Both the position numbers and the translations under genes were made by a program. From NCBI GenBank assembly GCA_028281025.1, contig JANQKR010000046.1:1-64000 (forward strand): a DNA stretch of 64,000 bases, given 5' to 3'. This document shows, piece by piece, positions 8,948 to 17,862 of this stretch. The DNA comes from Croceivirga sp. GTDB taxonomy: Bacteria > Bacteroidota > Bacteroidia > Flavobacteriales > Flavobacteriaceae. The stretch's first letter is position 1; each line of letters opens with the position of its first letter. The notes beneath the pieces were generated by a model that ran no database searches, had not been told where the DNA came from, and saw only the letters and a list, made by a program, of their open reading frames with translations.

Positions 8948-10117
8948 GTGAAAAAAGAAGTAAAAAAGCTTATAGCCAAATATTTTGATCAGCAGCTATC
9001 CAGTACTGAGGCTTTGGAGCTCGTTGAATGGGTTGAAAATGGGAATATTGATGTTTTCAATGAGTATGTAATGATCAACTATACCATTGATGAGATTGAA
9101 GCCGTCAGACAGGGTCCAGATCTAGACCTATGGGATGAAATTGTGAAAAAGATAGGTCAAGAAAACAAATCCGGAAAATCAGATAGGATTATTAAACTAT
9201 GGAATTGGAAGTATGCCATAGCAGCCGCTATTGCTGTTTTGGTTACTTCCGCAGTTTTCTTTTTTGAAATAAAACCAGTAGATGAACTTCAAAATGTTGT
9301 TGAAAAGGAATATCCTGTAACACCAGGTACGGACAAAGCTATGTTGACCTTGGCCAATGGGACAAGGGTTTTACTTGAAAAGAGCAAAGTGTACTCAAAT
9401 GACAGATTGAGAAGTGATGGGGAAAACCTTATATACCAATCCAAGAATAATGGAACTCCTGAGGTGGAGTACAATTATTTGACCGTACCACGCGGGGGAC
9501 AGTTTGCCGTTCAACTGGTTGATGGAACCAAAGTGTGGTTAAATTCAGAATCGCAGCTAAAATATCCCGTGGAGTTTGTTCCTGGAGAGAGCCGTATAGT
9601 AGAATTGTTATACGGGGAGGGTTATTTCGATGTTACCCCTTCCAATCGGAACAATGGTTCAGATTTTAAGGTTTTGATTCAAAATCAAGAGGTACAGGTA
9701 TTTGGTACAGAGTTTAATGTAAAAGCGTATAGGGACGAACATATCATCAGTACCACTTTGGTAGAAGGAAGTGTATCTGTCAATGCGCCAACGGGGTCTG
9801 TTCTCTTAAAACCGAACAATCAATCAAGATTGAACATTGAGACTGGCTTCCTTGATGTTTTCAAAGTAGACGTTTTCGATGAGATTGCATGGAAAAATGG
9901 AATGTTCGGGTTTCGGGATATGAGATTGGTTGATATAATGAAAGTACTTTCAAGATGGTATGACATAAACGTTCGTTTCGAAAACAAAAAGCTAGAGAAT
10001 ATCAGGTTCAATGGTTCCTTACGAAAAGATCAGAATTTGGACGAAATATTATTGACCATAAAGAATATAAACAACATAAACTACGAACTAAATGGAAAAG
10101 AACTGGTCTTAAAATGA
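8948..10117 (+). CDS. FecR-family anti-sigma factor
   Basis: This 389-residue inner-membrane anti-sigma regulator starts at GTG. The cytoplasmic N-terminal part (about 1-85) would hold the sigma factor. A single membrane helix lies at about 94-110 (YAIAAAIAVLVTSAVFFFE). The periplasmic FecR domain (about 170-270) has the typical YLTVPRGGQFAVQLVDGTKV and VFGTEFNVKAY motifs. A C-terminal DUF4974-type segment follows (MKVLSRWYDINVRFENKKL). It receives the signal from the STN domain of the adjacent SusC and acts on the divergent sigma gene. It is probably the first gene of the rightward operon. Confidence 0.93.
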   Translation: MKKEVKKLIAKYFDQQLSSTEALELVEWVENGNIDVFNEYVMINYTIDEIEAVRQGPDLDLWDEIVKKIGQENKSGKSDRIIKLWNWKYAIAAAIAVLVTSAVFFFEIKPVDELQNVVEKEYPVTPGTDKAMLTLANGTRVLLEKSKVYSNDRLRSDGENLIYQSKNNGTPEVEYNYLTVPRGGQFAVQLVDGTKVWLNSESQLKYPVEFVPGESRIVELLYGEGYFDVTPSNRNNGSDFKVLIQNQEVQVFGTEFNVKAYRDEHIISTTLVEGSVSVNAPTGSVLLKPNNQSRLNIETGFLDVFKVDVFDEIAWKNGMFGFRDMRLVDIMKVLSRWYDINVRFENKKLENIRFNGSLRKDQNLDEILLTIKNINNINYELNGKELVLK

Positions 10118-10126
10118 CCATTAAAC

Positions 10127-10173
10127 AAAAAGGGGAATAGCAGCGACCTTTCACAATGCATGCCTTCCCCTTT
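10127..10173 (+). promoter_or_regulatory. Hairpin between fecR and susC
   Basis: AAAAAGGGGAA (10127-10137) can pair with TTCCCCTTT (10165-10173) across a 27-base loop, about 40 bp before the SusC start. It lacks a clear T-run on the plus strand apart from the arm itself, so it may act as an attenuator or RNA-stability element rather than a terminator. Confidence 0.35.
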
Positions 10174-10212
10174 GGAAGCTAATTAATAAGTATTAACTAA
10201 CTAAACAAATTT

Positions 10213-13200
10213 ATGGAAATTAATTGTTCTAGGCTCTTGTTATTCGTACAAGAGAAACTACTCAAAACTCTTATGAAAGCCTTTCTCCTATTTTGTTGCA
10301 CTTTAACAATGGCCATGGGGCCAAAGATTGGGTTTTCTCAAGATGCCAAAGTGACCATTGCTACAGATACCGAACTCTCGGTGGACGAAGTCTTTGAAAT
10401 GATAAAGAGGCAAACAGCAGTCACTTTCATTTATCCTTCTGGAATATTTAATGATCATCCTAAAATAGCATTGAAAAAAGGAGTGGTTATGGTCGGTGAA
10501 TTGTTGGAAAAAAGCTTTTCTGCAAAGGATTTTGTTTTCGAATTCAATGAGAACAACGTCATAATAAAAAGGAATTCCATTAATGGCATTAAAGGCAATG
10601 AACAAGAGACATTTACGATAACCGGTAATGTTTCGGATGAAGCTGGTAATCCCTTACCTGGTATTTCGGTATGGACCTCAAGCAATGATCCAAAAGGGGA
10701 AACGAGGTCCAGGGATTTCATCGTTAGGGGTACGGCCACCGATTTTGATGGGAATTTTACGCTACAGGTGGCCATTAGCGAATACCTTGTTGCCACAGGC
10801 TTAGGTTTGGAGTTATACTCTGTGCAGATTACCTCAAGAAAAGAAGTTTACAATATTATATTGAAAGAGTCACAAAACAAGCTGGATGAGGTTGTGGTCG
10901 TTGGATTCGGAGAGACCAAAAGAGCTGACCTTACCGGTTCTGTGGCTACGGTAAAGGCAAAGGAAATTGCCAATATCCAACCTGCTTCATTGAGCGTTGA
11001 CCAAATATTGGGTGGTCAATTGGCGGGGGTAAGTGTTGCCCAGACCAGTTCAAGACCTGGGGCTGGCTCGGTTGTGAACATAAGGGGACAATCTACCATA
11101 AGAGGTGCCAACCAGCCACTTTACGTAATTGACGGTATTCCCATATTGGTGGATGAACAGGTGCCCGGTAGTTTTGCGGCAGCGGGTAATGCCGCCAGTC
11201 TGCCCAATTTTACACAGCAAAATCCGTTGCTTTCCGTTAACCCTCAGGATATTGAAAGCATTGATGTTCTGAAAGATGCTTCCGCGGCCGCCATCTATGG
11301 TTCACGGGCTGCGAATGGGGTGATTTTGATAACCACTAAAAAGGGAAGAAAAAACCAAAGAGGCACCTTTAATATAGATTATAATCTAAGTGTTCAGTCG
11401 GCAATCAAGGAATATGAACTAATGGATAGAAGCCAGTTCATTGAGTTTCAAAATCAAATTGCACAGAACACCCTTGATTTTATGGCATCAAATCCAAATG
11501 GAGAGTTTTTTGCCAATGTTGTACTTAACAATAACAGGCAATTTGGAAATCCAGCAGAATCAACACCTTATTTTGGAACAGGTGAGACGGACTGGGTGAA
11601 CGAACTTTTCGTTGAGAGTGCCATAAGTCAAAACATCGGCATAAACTATACCGGGGGGACAAACAATACCACTTATTTTACGTCAATCAGTTTTGCCGAC
11701 CAAGAAGGTTTGAACCGAGGAACGGATTTCAAGAATTATGCAGTTCGTGCCAATGTGAACTCAGATGTAACGGATTGGATCAAAATTGGCACCAACATAT
11801 CTTACAGTCGAAATGAATCGGAAGTTGCCGGATCAGGAGCATTGAACTATAATGATGCACTCAACTATCAGCCTACTTTTGACGTTAGGAACGAGGACGA
11901 TAGCTTCACATCATTCATCGATTACCCCGATCCTTTCTTTCCTTTGGCACCAAGGTTCAATCCAACTGCACTTTTAGAAATCAGCAATGAAAACATTGGA
12001 CAAAACTTTACCGGATCTGCCTTTGTTGAACTTGGACTTTTAGAGGGCTTGAAGTGGAAAACCAACTTTAACGTGGCCCTATTGGACACTGATTCGAGGC
12101 GGTATAGCCCGGTTTTCCTAGGTACAAATGTAAGTGAAGACCTTAGGTTGGTTTCAAGTGAGACCATCAACACTATGTGGGCCCACACACTCTCTTATAA
12201 CAGAAAGTTTACCGATAGGCATACGATCGATGCGGTTCTGGGTATGTCATTTGAAGATAGACAATTATCGCAAACAGGAATTGGCGCAAATGGTTTTGCC
12301 AATGATGTCCTCAATGGTCTTGGAGGAGCATCGCGAATTATTTACAGGTTTGAAGATCAACAGAATGGAAGATTGAATTCATATTTCTCAAGGGTAAACT
12401 ACAATTATGATGAACGTTATTATCTGACCTTTACCAGTCGATATGATGGATCCACGAAATTTGGTCCTAACAACCAATACGGTTTTTTTCCATCTGGAGC
12501 GGTAATGTGGAGGATATCCAATGAAAAATTTCTAGAGGGGAATTCCGTATTAAGTGATTTGCGCTTGAGGACCTCTTTGGGAAGGACAGGTTTGGCAAAC
12601 TTGCCTGAATTCCAATTTAGATCTGCCTATCTGGTTGCCAATGGCGGCAATAATCAAACGTTGAACGGACAGCCCGTGATCATAACCAATGGTATTCCAA
12701 ATCCTGATCTTCAATGGGAAACTACCGATCAACTTGATATTGCCTTACAATTCGGTCTCTTCAACGATAAGGTAACAGGAAGCATTAATTATTACAAAAA
12801 TGAGACTTCTGGACTTTTGATGTTTGGAGGGATATCTCCAACGTCGGGATTTGAAAACCAGATACAGAATGCCGCTGATGTGACCAACAAAGGGTGGGAA
12901 ATTGAACTTGGGACCAATTTCAATATTGGAAAATTAAATTGGAACAGTCGTTTCAATATTGCTGCGAACAAAAACACTTTGGACCGTTTCAATGGAGGCT
13001 TTATTAACATTGACGGTTCGAACCCTTCCACAGTCCAGGAAGGCGAGCCCCTGGGAAGTATCTTCGGTTACATTGTGGATGGTATTTACCAGGGCCAGGA
13101 AGAGATAGATGCACTGAATGCAGGTGCGCCTTCAGGTCAATATCAGGACCCCTTGGGAATGAATATCGGCGACTATCGTTTAAGGGACGTCAATGGTGAT

Positions 13201-13797
13201 GGGGAAATAACAGGTGATGACAGAACGGTTTTGGGCAGTGTTCAGCCCGATTTCTTTGGAGGATGGAACAATACATTGACCTTCAAGGGATTTGACCTTT
13301 TGTTCAATTTTCAATTTTCCCAAGGAGGTGAAAGAGTATTCACGGACAATACTCTCTTTTTAAATAACTACTCATTGGACAGAAACAATGTGGTGGGAGC
13401 TTTGGATGACACATGGACCCCAGATAATCCCAATGCCCGTTATGAAGCCGCCATTTTTGCAGCCTCCCGGACAATTGCTAGGGAAAGAGGGGGGACAATA
13501 ACCGAAATTGGTGAATTTGACAGAAATATTTTTGACACTTCGTACATTCGACTGAAGACTCTAAGATTTGGTTACACACTACCTTCTGACCTTCTTCAAA
13601 AATTGAACCTATCGACCATAAATTTTTATGTCAATGTGAACAATGTGTTCACCATCACAGATTGGCCCGGTTTGGACCCTGAGGTGGTTGCACCTGGAGA
13701 TAGTAATGGCACAGTCCTTTCTACTTCCGCATCTTCCGGGTTTGATGCATCTCCTCTTACCAGGACGTGGACCTTGGGTATGAGAATAGGGTTTTAA
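10213..13797 (+). CDS. SusC/RagA-type TonB-linked receptor with STN domain
   Basis: This outer-membrane importer of 1194 residues, long for the family because of its N-terminal signalling module. Signal peptide at about 18-43 (MKAFLLFCCTLTMAMG, ending GFSQ). The STN (secretin/TonB short N-terminal) domain at about 45-120 contacts FecR. A carboxypeptidase-like regulatory domain lies at about 135-215 (ITGNVSDEAGNPLPGISVW). A TonB box-like stretch LDEVVVVGFGETKRADLTG is followed by the plug (VNIRGQSTIRGANQPLYVID, VLKDASAAAIYGSRAANG), and the C-terminal barrel ends TWTLGMRIGF. The next gene is its SusD lipoprotein partner. The substrate is unknown; the downstream thiol and peptidase genes argue against a simple glycan. 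Confidence 0.95.
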   Translation: MEINCSRLLLFVQEKLLKTLMKAFLLFCCTLTMAMGPKIGFSQDAKVTIATDTELSVDEVFEMIKRQTAVTFIYPSGIFNDHPKIALKKGVVMVGELLEKSFSAKDFVFEFNENNVIIKRNSINGIKGNEQETFTITGNVSDEAGNPLPGISVWTSSNDPKGETRSRDFIVRGTATDFDGNFTLQVAISEYLVATGLGLELYSVQITSRKEVYNIILKESQNKLDEVVVVGFGETKRADLTGSVATVKAKEIANIQPASLSVDQILGGQLAGVSVAQTSSRPGAGSVVNIRGQSTIRGANQPLYVIDGIPILVDEQVPGSFAAAGNAASLPNFTQQNPLLSVNPQDIESIDVLKDASAAAIYGSRAANGVILITTKKGRKNQRGTFNIDYNLSVQSAIKEYELMDRSQFIEFQNQIAQNTLDFMASNPNGEFFANVVLNNNRQFGNPAESTPYFGTGETDWVNELFVESAISQNIGINYTGGTNNTTYFTSISFADQEGLNRGTDFKNYAVRANVNSDVTDWIKIGTNISYSRNESEVAGSGALNYNDALNYQPTFDVRNEDDSFTSFIDYPDPFFPLAPRFNPTALLEISNENIGQNFTGSAFVELGLLEGLKWKTNFNVALLDTDSRRYSPVFLGTNVSEDLRLVSSETINTMWAHTLSYNRKFTDRHTIDAVLGMSFEDRQLSQTGIGANGFANDVLNGLGGASRIIYRFEDQQNGRLNSYFSRVNYNYDERYYLTFTSRYDGSTKFGPNNQYGFFPSGAVMWRISNEKFLEGNSVLSDLRLRTSLGRTGLANLPEFQFRSAYLVANGGNNQTLNGQPVIITNGIPNPDLQWETTDQLDIALQFGLFNDKVTGSINYYKNETSGLLMFGGISPTSGFENQIQNAADVTNKGWEIELGTNFNIGKLNWNSRFNIAANKNTLDRFNGGFINIDGSNPSTVQEGEPLGSIFGYIVDGIYQGQEEIDALNAGAPSGQYQDPLGMNIGDYRLRDVNGDGEITGDDRTVLGSVQPDFFGGWNNTLTFKGFDLLFNFQFSQGGERVFTDNTLFLNNYSLDRNNVVGALDDTWTPDNPNARYEAAIFAASRTIARERGGTITEIGEFDRNIFDTSYIRLKTLRFGYTLPSDLLQKLNLSTINFYVNVNNVFTITDWPGLDPEVVAPGDSNGTVLSTSASSGFDASPLTRTWTLGMRIGF

Positions 13798-13827
13798 CAA
13801 TTGTCAATCAAATTAAAAGAGTTTAAA

Positions 13828-15204
13828 ATGAAAAATAAGATTTTACTGACTTTATTATTGTTTTCGGCGTTTTTCATCGCATGTAACAATCTCGATGACG
13901 TCGATGCCACTTTTCGATTGGATCCTGAAAATGCCATAGTGGATGCTGAAAGCGCCCAGAATATATTGAATGGTGTGTATTCAAAATTAAGGGAACTCGA
14001 TTTTGTTGTGGGCGTGAACAGGACAGGGAGTGCCCTGGGCCTTAGCTTTATCGGTTTTGGCACTGAGGTGGATTTAGAGACCAATATGCCAAATACTGGA
14101 GGTAGTCTTGTGAGCGGACTATATGGAGGATGCTATTCGTTAATCCAGGAGGCCAATGTTTTTTTGGAAAACATAGCATCGGTTGAGGACAACGTATTAG
14201 GAGGAACAGATGCAAAAAACAGTTTGATTGCAGAGGCCCGGTTTTTGAGGGCCCTGGGACATTTCTATCTTTTGAGGAGTTTTGCACGATTTGATGACCT
14301 AAGTTCTGAATTTGGGATTTCCCTGCGTGCCAGTTCCGCCACTGATGGCACACCTGTAGCGAGGAGTTCGGTATCGGAGTCATATGACTTCATCAATGAG
14401 GATTTGGATTTTGTGATTGCCAATACCTTGGAAACGGACAGCTACAGGGCCAATGTATGGGCGGCAATTGGTTTAAAGGCCAAAGTGAAGTTGTACCAGA
14501 AAGAATACGCTGAAGCCCAAGACTTGGCCCTTCAGGTCATCAATGGGTCGGGCAGGGATTTTCCATCGGCCTTTAGGGAGACGTTCAGCTTTTTGAATGC
14601 ATCGAACAATGTTGTCCCAGCGCATGAGTCTGTATCACTGCTTTTTGGACCATTCACGAATAGTGATAGCGAACTATTGTCCTTGGTCTCCAATTCCAAT
14701 TTTTTCAATACTATCTATTTCGATACTGCTTTTGCAAGCTTTGACCCAAGGCTTCCCATTCTTAGTGATACGAACAAAGGTTTCGGGATTCTTAGCTTCA
14801 ACCCGTTGACGTTCAATGCACCGACACTGGTTCTTTTGCGCCTGGAGGAAATATACTTGATTCATGCCGAAGCCGCAGCAAGGGAAAATTCAGGGGTTGA
14901 TGCCGTGGCGTTGGGAAGTTTGAATGCCATACGTACACGAGGCGCAGTTGGGCTACCACCATTGTCTCCATCCAGCAAAGCTGAACTCCTGGAATCCATT
15001 CGAATGGAAAAACTATTGGAACTTGCTACGGAAACCGGCGAAGAATTCTACGATATTGTTCGTTATCACCGTGAGGGTGACTTGGAAGCATCAAATGTCA
15101 AACCGACATTGACCAATGAAGATTTCTTTGTACTACCGATTCCCGACAGCGAATTGTTGAATCCTGGTGCCAATGCGACCATTGTGCAGAATCCCGGATA
15201 TTAA
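13828..15204 (+). CDS. RagB/SusD-family substrate-binding lipoprotein
   Basis: This is the surface lipoprotein lid of the preceding SusC transporter. I chose the ATG at 13828 because it gives a clean lipoprotein leader, MKNKILLTLLLFSAFFIAC, with the lipidated Cys at residue 19; a TTG at 13801 is less likely. The body shows the SusD helical TPR-like pattern: ILNGVYSKLREL near the start, LIAEARFLRALGHFYLLRSF at about 130-150, the second AEAR-like LRLEEIYLIHAEAAARENSG, IRMEKLLELATETGEEFYDI, and the usual C-terminal LPIPDSELLNPGA..QNPGY. At 458 residues it is of typical length. It lies 30 bp after susC and is surely co-transcribed. Confidence 0.95.
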   Translation: MKNKILLTLLLFSAFFIACNNLDDVDATFRLDPENAIVDAESAQNILNGVYSKLRELDFVVGVNRTGSALGLSFIGFGTEVDLETNMPNTGGSLVSGLYGGCYSLIQEANVFLENIASVEDNVLGGTDAKNSLIAEARFLRALGHFYLLRSFARFDDLSSEFGISLRASSATDGTPVARSSVSESYDFINEDLDFVIANTLETDSYRANVWAAIGLKAKVKLYQKEYAEAQDLALQVINGSGRDFPSAFRETFSFLNASNNVVPAHESVSLLFGPFTNSDSELLSLVSNSNFFNTIYFDTAFASFDPRLPILSDTNKGFGILSFNPLTFNAPTLVLLRLEEIYLIHAEAAARENSGVDAVALGSLNAIRTRGAVGLPPLSPSSKAELLESIRMEKLLELATETGEEFYDIVRYHREGDLEASNVKPTLTNEDFFVLPIPDSELLNPGANATIVQNPGY

Positions 15205-15339
15205 TTGAAAATGTGCTTCTCTGTGGGCGGATGTCCGTCCATAGGGTAGCCTTTTGTGGTGCAGGCATGCCTAAAAATGTGCGGAATCCACTCTTAATGA
15301 ACTTATAATCGTCAATTTATGTTTAATCGATTTTATCAA

Positions 15340-16581
15340 ATGAAGACAATAAAAATACTGTCACTCACATTGACCCTTTCCTTGATTTATAGTTGTGGCG
15401 GAAAAATTCAACTCGATGACCCAAACACGAAAGGAACGGGCCCAGGGGCATTGAAAGTGATACAAAAAGCAGAGAAGGCTCTAAAACCCATTGAGTCGAT
15501 ATCAACGGAAATCGAGTTCACTCAGGACTCTGATCTTTATGGTCATGAGGAGCTTTACCAGGGAACATTAAAAGCAGAGTTTGGTGGCAGTCCCGGATCA
15601 TTGGGTAATAGATGGTTCGAAGCCAAGCAAAACATAAAGGGAAAAAAGGTACATATCCGGGGCGTGTTCACGTCTGAAGGATTGAAGGAGTTGCACCTAT
15701 TAAAAAACAAGGTTGTCAAAGGAAATAAGACAGCGACCTCAGCGGCTTGGATTGAACGTGCCTTTTATAGACCCTATGGGGACAAGAACTTTTACAATCA
15801 GCTGAAAAATGTGAAAGTTGAAGAAAGTCCAGGGTTTTCAAACGAGCAAAATGTATATCTCGAAGCCATTGAGAATGTGCATGGCAGGGATTGTTATGTG
15901 ATTCGGGCAAACTATCCAAAGATGGGAGATCGTATAATAAGCCGATATTATTTTGGAGTGGACGATGGTCATTATTATGAGGAATCCGTCGAAAGCAATA
16001 CAGAGGATGGAAAAATGGTTTCTAAAACACTGATTGTTGCAAATGATTTTAATCAGGCCCTTCCAGAGTTTGATGTTGAAGTCCCAGAGGATTTTACGGT
16101 GGAAATGTACAAGGACCCCGGTAACGCCGTACCATTAAAAGTGGGAGAGCAAGCCCCTGATTGGACATTGCCAAACAGCAACGGAGAAAATAATACATTA
16201 TCAGAAGAATACACGGAAAATATCGTATTGATGGACTTTTGGGCAACTTGGTGTGGACCTTGCAAAGCCAAAATGCCCCATGTTCAGGAACTCTACGATA
16301 CTTACAAGGATAGGGGGCTTAAAGTAATAAGCGTACTCTCAGGAGATGTTGGACATGAAGAAGAGGCGGCCGAATACATCGAGGAACACAAGTATACCTT
16401 TGATTTGGTTTTCAGCAATAATGAGCTGTCCGAGGCATATAAAATCCGCTTTTTACCAACAGTGATTATGGTGGATAGAACTGGAAAGATCATTTACCAT
16501 AGGGATAACCCAGGTTCCAATGACGGGGTAAATGAAGAGGAAGAATTAGAAGGGGCCATAAAGAATGCTTTGGAATTATAA
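15340..16581 (+). CDS. TlpA-like thioredoxin-fold lipoprotein
   Basis: An exported disulfide reductase-like protein of 413 residues. Starting at the second ATG gives a lipoprotein leader, MKTIKILSLTLTLSLIYSC, with Cys19; the ATG at 15319 adds seven residues. Residues about 30-265 form a beta-rich region of unknown function, possibly a LolA/outer-membrane lipoprotein-sorting-like fold (VHIRGVFTSEGLKELHLLKN). The C-terminal part is a thioredoxin domain (VLMDFWATWCGPCKAKMPHV) with active site WCGPC starting at residue 304, and a cis-Pro loop FLPTVIMVDR. It lies in the SusCD operon next to another WCGPC protein and upstream of a DsbD homologue that could keep both reduced. Confidence 0.88.
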   Translation: MKTIKILSLTLTLSLIYSCGGKIQLDDPNTKGTGPGALKVIQKAEKALKPIESISTEIEFTQDSDLYGHEELYQGTLKAEFGGSPGSLGNRWFEAKQNIKGKKVHIRGVFTSEGLKELHLLKNKVVKGNKTATSAAWIERAFYRPYGDKNFYNQLKNVKVEESPGFSNEQNVYLEAIENVHGRDCYVIRANYPKMGDRIISRYYFGVDDGHYYEESVESNTEDGKMVSKTLIVANDFNQALPEFDVEVPEDFTVEMYKDPGNAVPLKVGEQAPDWTLPNSNGENNTLSEEYTENIVLMDFWATWCGPCKAKMPHVQELYDTYKDRGLKVISVLSGDVGHEEEAAEYIEEHKYTFDLVFSNNELSEAYKIRFLPTVIMVDRTGKIIYHRDNPGSNDGVNEEEELEGAIKNALEL

Positions 16582-16639
16582 CAACATGGGACATCAAGTG
16601 AAATGCGATTCCAGTAACAGCAACCAAAACAAAAGGATT

Positions 16640-17728
16640 ATGAAAATAATCAAGCTATGCTCCATATTCATGTTGCTCGGCACGATCTCTTGTAATAATT
16701 CCCCTAAGAAACCGGATGTCGGATTTCACATCAATGGTAAGCTTGAGGGATATGAAGCCTCCTTTATTTATGTTAGGAACAAGGACAGCCTGATTGACTC
16801 CGTAAAAGTGAGGCATGGGGAATTCTCCTTTACAGGTACATTGAAAAAACCCACAGTGCTGATATTTTCTGACAAAAATAGAGGGTATGACAAGACTTTT
16901 TATTTCTATGCGGATAATTCGGATATCCAAGTTGAGGTAGATTATTCAAAAGATCGTATAGGGAATCCCGATGGCTTTATGAAAGTGACAGGGTCGTCGG
17001 CCTATGACTTGTCCCTGGCAATTGAAGATGTTTATAAAGAGGCCAATTCCAAGTACCGTGGTGCCGGTTCGGGGGCATTGAATGAGTATAAAGTGGGTCA
17101 ACTGTACCATTTCCTTGCAGGCAAGGAAGACCATATCAATGCAGTAAGTCTGGACAAAGTGTTTTGGCTCATTTCTGGGATGGGGTCAGGGATGTTTCCC
17201 ATCGAAAATTCGGAAAGACTGTTGGGTCTTTTTACGGAGCAATTTGCCGATTCGGAAGAATACACAAAGATGAGGGAAAAAATAGAGGCTACTAAAAGGA
17301 GACAGCCTGGGGAATCCTTTATAGATTATGTTGGCACCGATGAAGAGGGTAGACAAATACCCTTGACGGAACTTTATGGCAAAAGCTACATATTCGTAGA
17401 TCTTTGGGCATCTTGGTGCGGTCCATGCAGAGCGGAAAATCCACAGTATAAAGAGGCCATGATGCTATATAGGGACAAAGGCTTCCAAATATACAGCGTA
17501 TCATTTGATGATGAAAAGGAACGGTGGATAAAAGCAATCAGGGAGGATAAAATATATGAGTTTGTCCATGTCTCTGATTTAAGCTACTATGATAATCCCA
17601 TCGCCAAAACATACAAGATAACAGGAATTCCTGATAATTTTTTGTTGGACAACAAAGGTCAGATTATTGACAATAGTCTTGGAGGAGAAGATTTATTGTT
17701 GACTCTAGAGCATCTATATTCAAAATAA
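16640..17728 (+). CDS. DUF4369/AhpC-TSA thioredoxin-like lipoprotein
   Basis: This second exported thioredoxin-fold protein has 362 residues. The start at 16640 has an upstream AAAAGGA and yields a lipoprotein leader, MKIIKLCSIFMLLGTISC, with Cys18; an earlier in-frame ATG at 16565 would overlap the previous gene and add an unlikely polar leader. Residues about 32-120 match the DUF4369 beta domain (FHINGKLEGYEASFIYVRNK). The C-terminal thioredoxin domain has WCGPC at residue 259 (FVDLWASWCGPCRAENPQYK) and cis-Pro loop ITGIPDNFLLDNKG. This DUF4369-TlpA architecture is widespread in Bacteroidota. With its neighbour it suggests reduction of disulfides in substrates bound at the outer membrane. 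Confidence 0.9.
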   Translation: MKIIKLCSIFMLLGTISCNNSPKKPDVGFHINGKLEGYEASFIYVRNKDSLIDSVKVRHGEFSFTGTLKKPTVLIFSDKNRGYDKTFYFYADNSDIQVEVDYSKDRIGNPDGFMKVTGSSAYDLSLAIEDVYKEANSKYRGAGSGALNEYKVGQLYHFLAGKEDHINAVSLDKVFWLISGMGSGMFPIENSERLLGLFTEQFADSEEYTKMREKIEATKRRQPGESFIDYVGTDEEGRQIPLTELYGKSYIFVDLWASWCGPCRAENPQYKEAMMLYRDKGFQIYSVSFDDEKERWIKAIREDKIYEFVHVSDLSYYDNPIAKTYKITGIPDNFLLDNKGQIIDNSLGGEDLLLTLEHLYSK

Positions 17729-17822
17729 ATGAGTTCAGTATATAAAAAAATTTCGCTCGATGTTGGATGAAAATTAAAACTATAGGTTTTGTCTCTTGAG
17801 TGAATTATTTGAGTTAGTTACC

Positions 17823-17844
17823 GGCACCTCTTTCGGGAGGTGCC
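17823..17844 (+). promoter_or_regulatory. Intercistronic hairpin before the M16 gene
   Basis: A perfect 8-bp stem, GGCACCTC (17823-17830) with GAGGTGCC (17837-17844), encloses TTTCGG and ends 18 bp before the ATG. The following AATTTTAAAG is a poor U-tract, so it may be a weak terminator or an mRNA-processing/stability stem. Confidence 0.55.
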
Positions 17845-17862
17845 AATTTTAAAGAAAAAAAA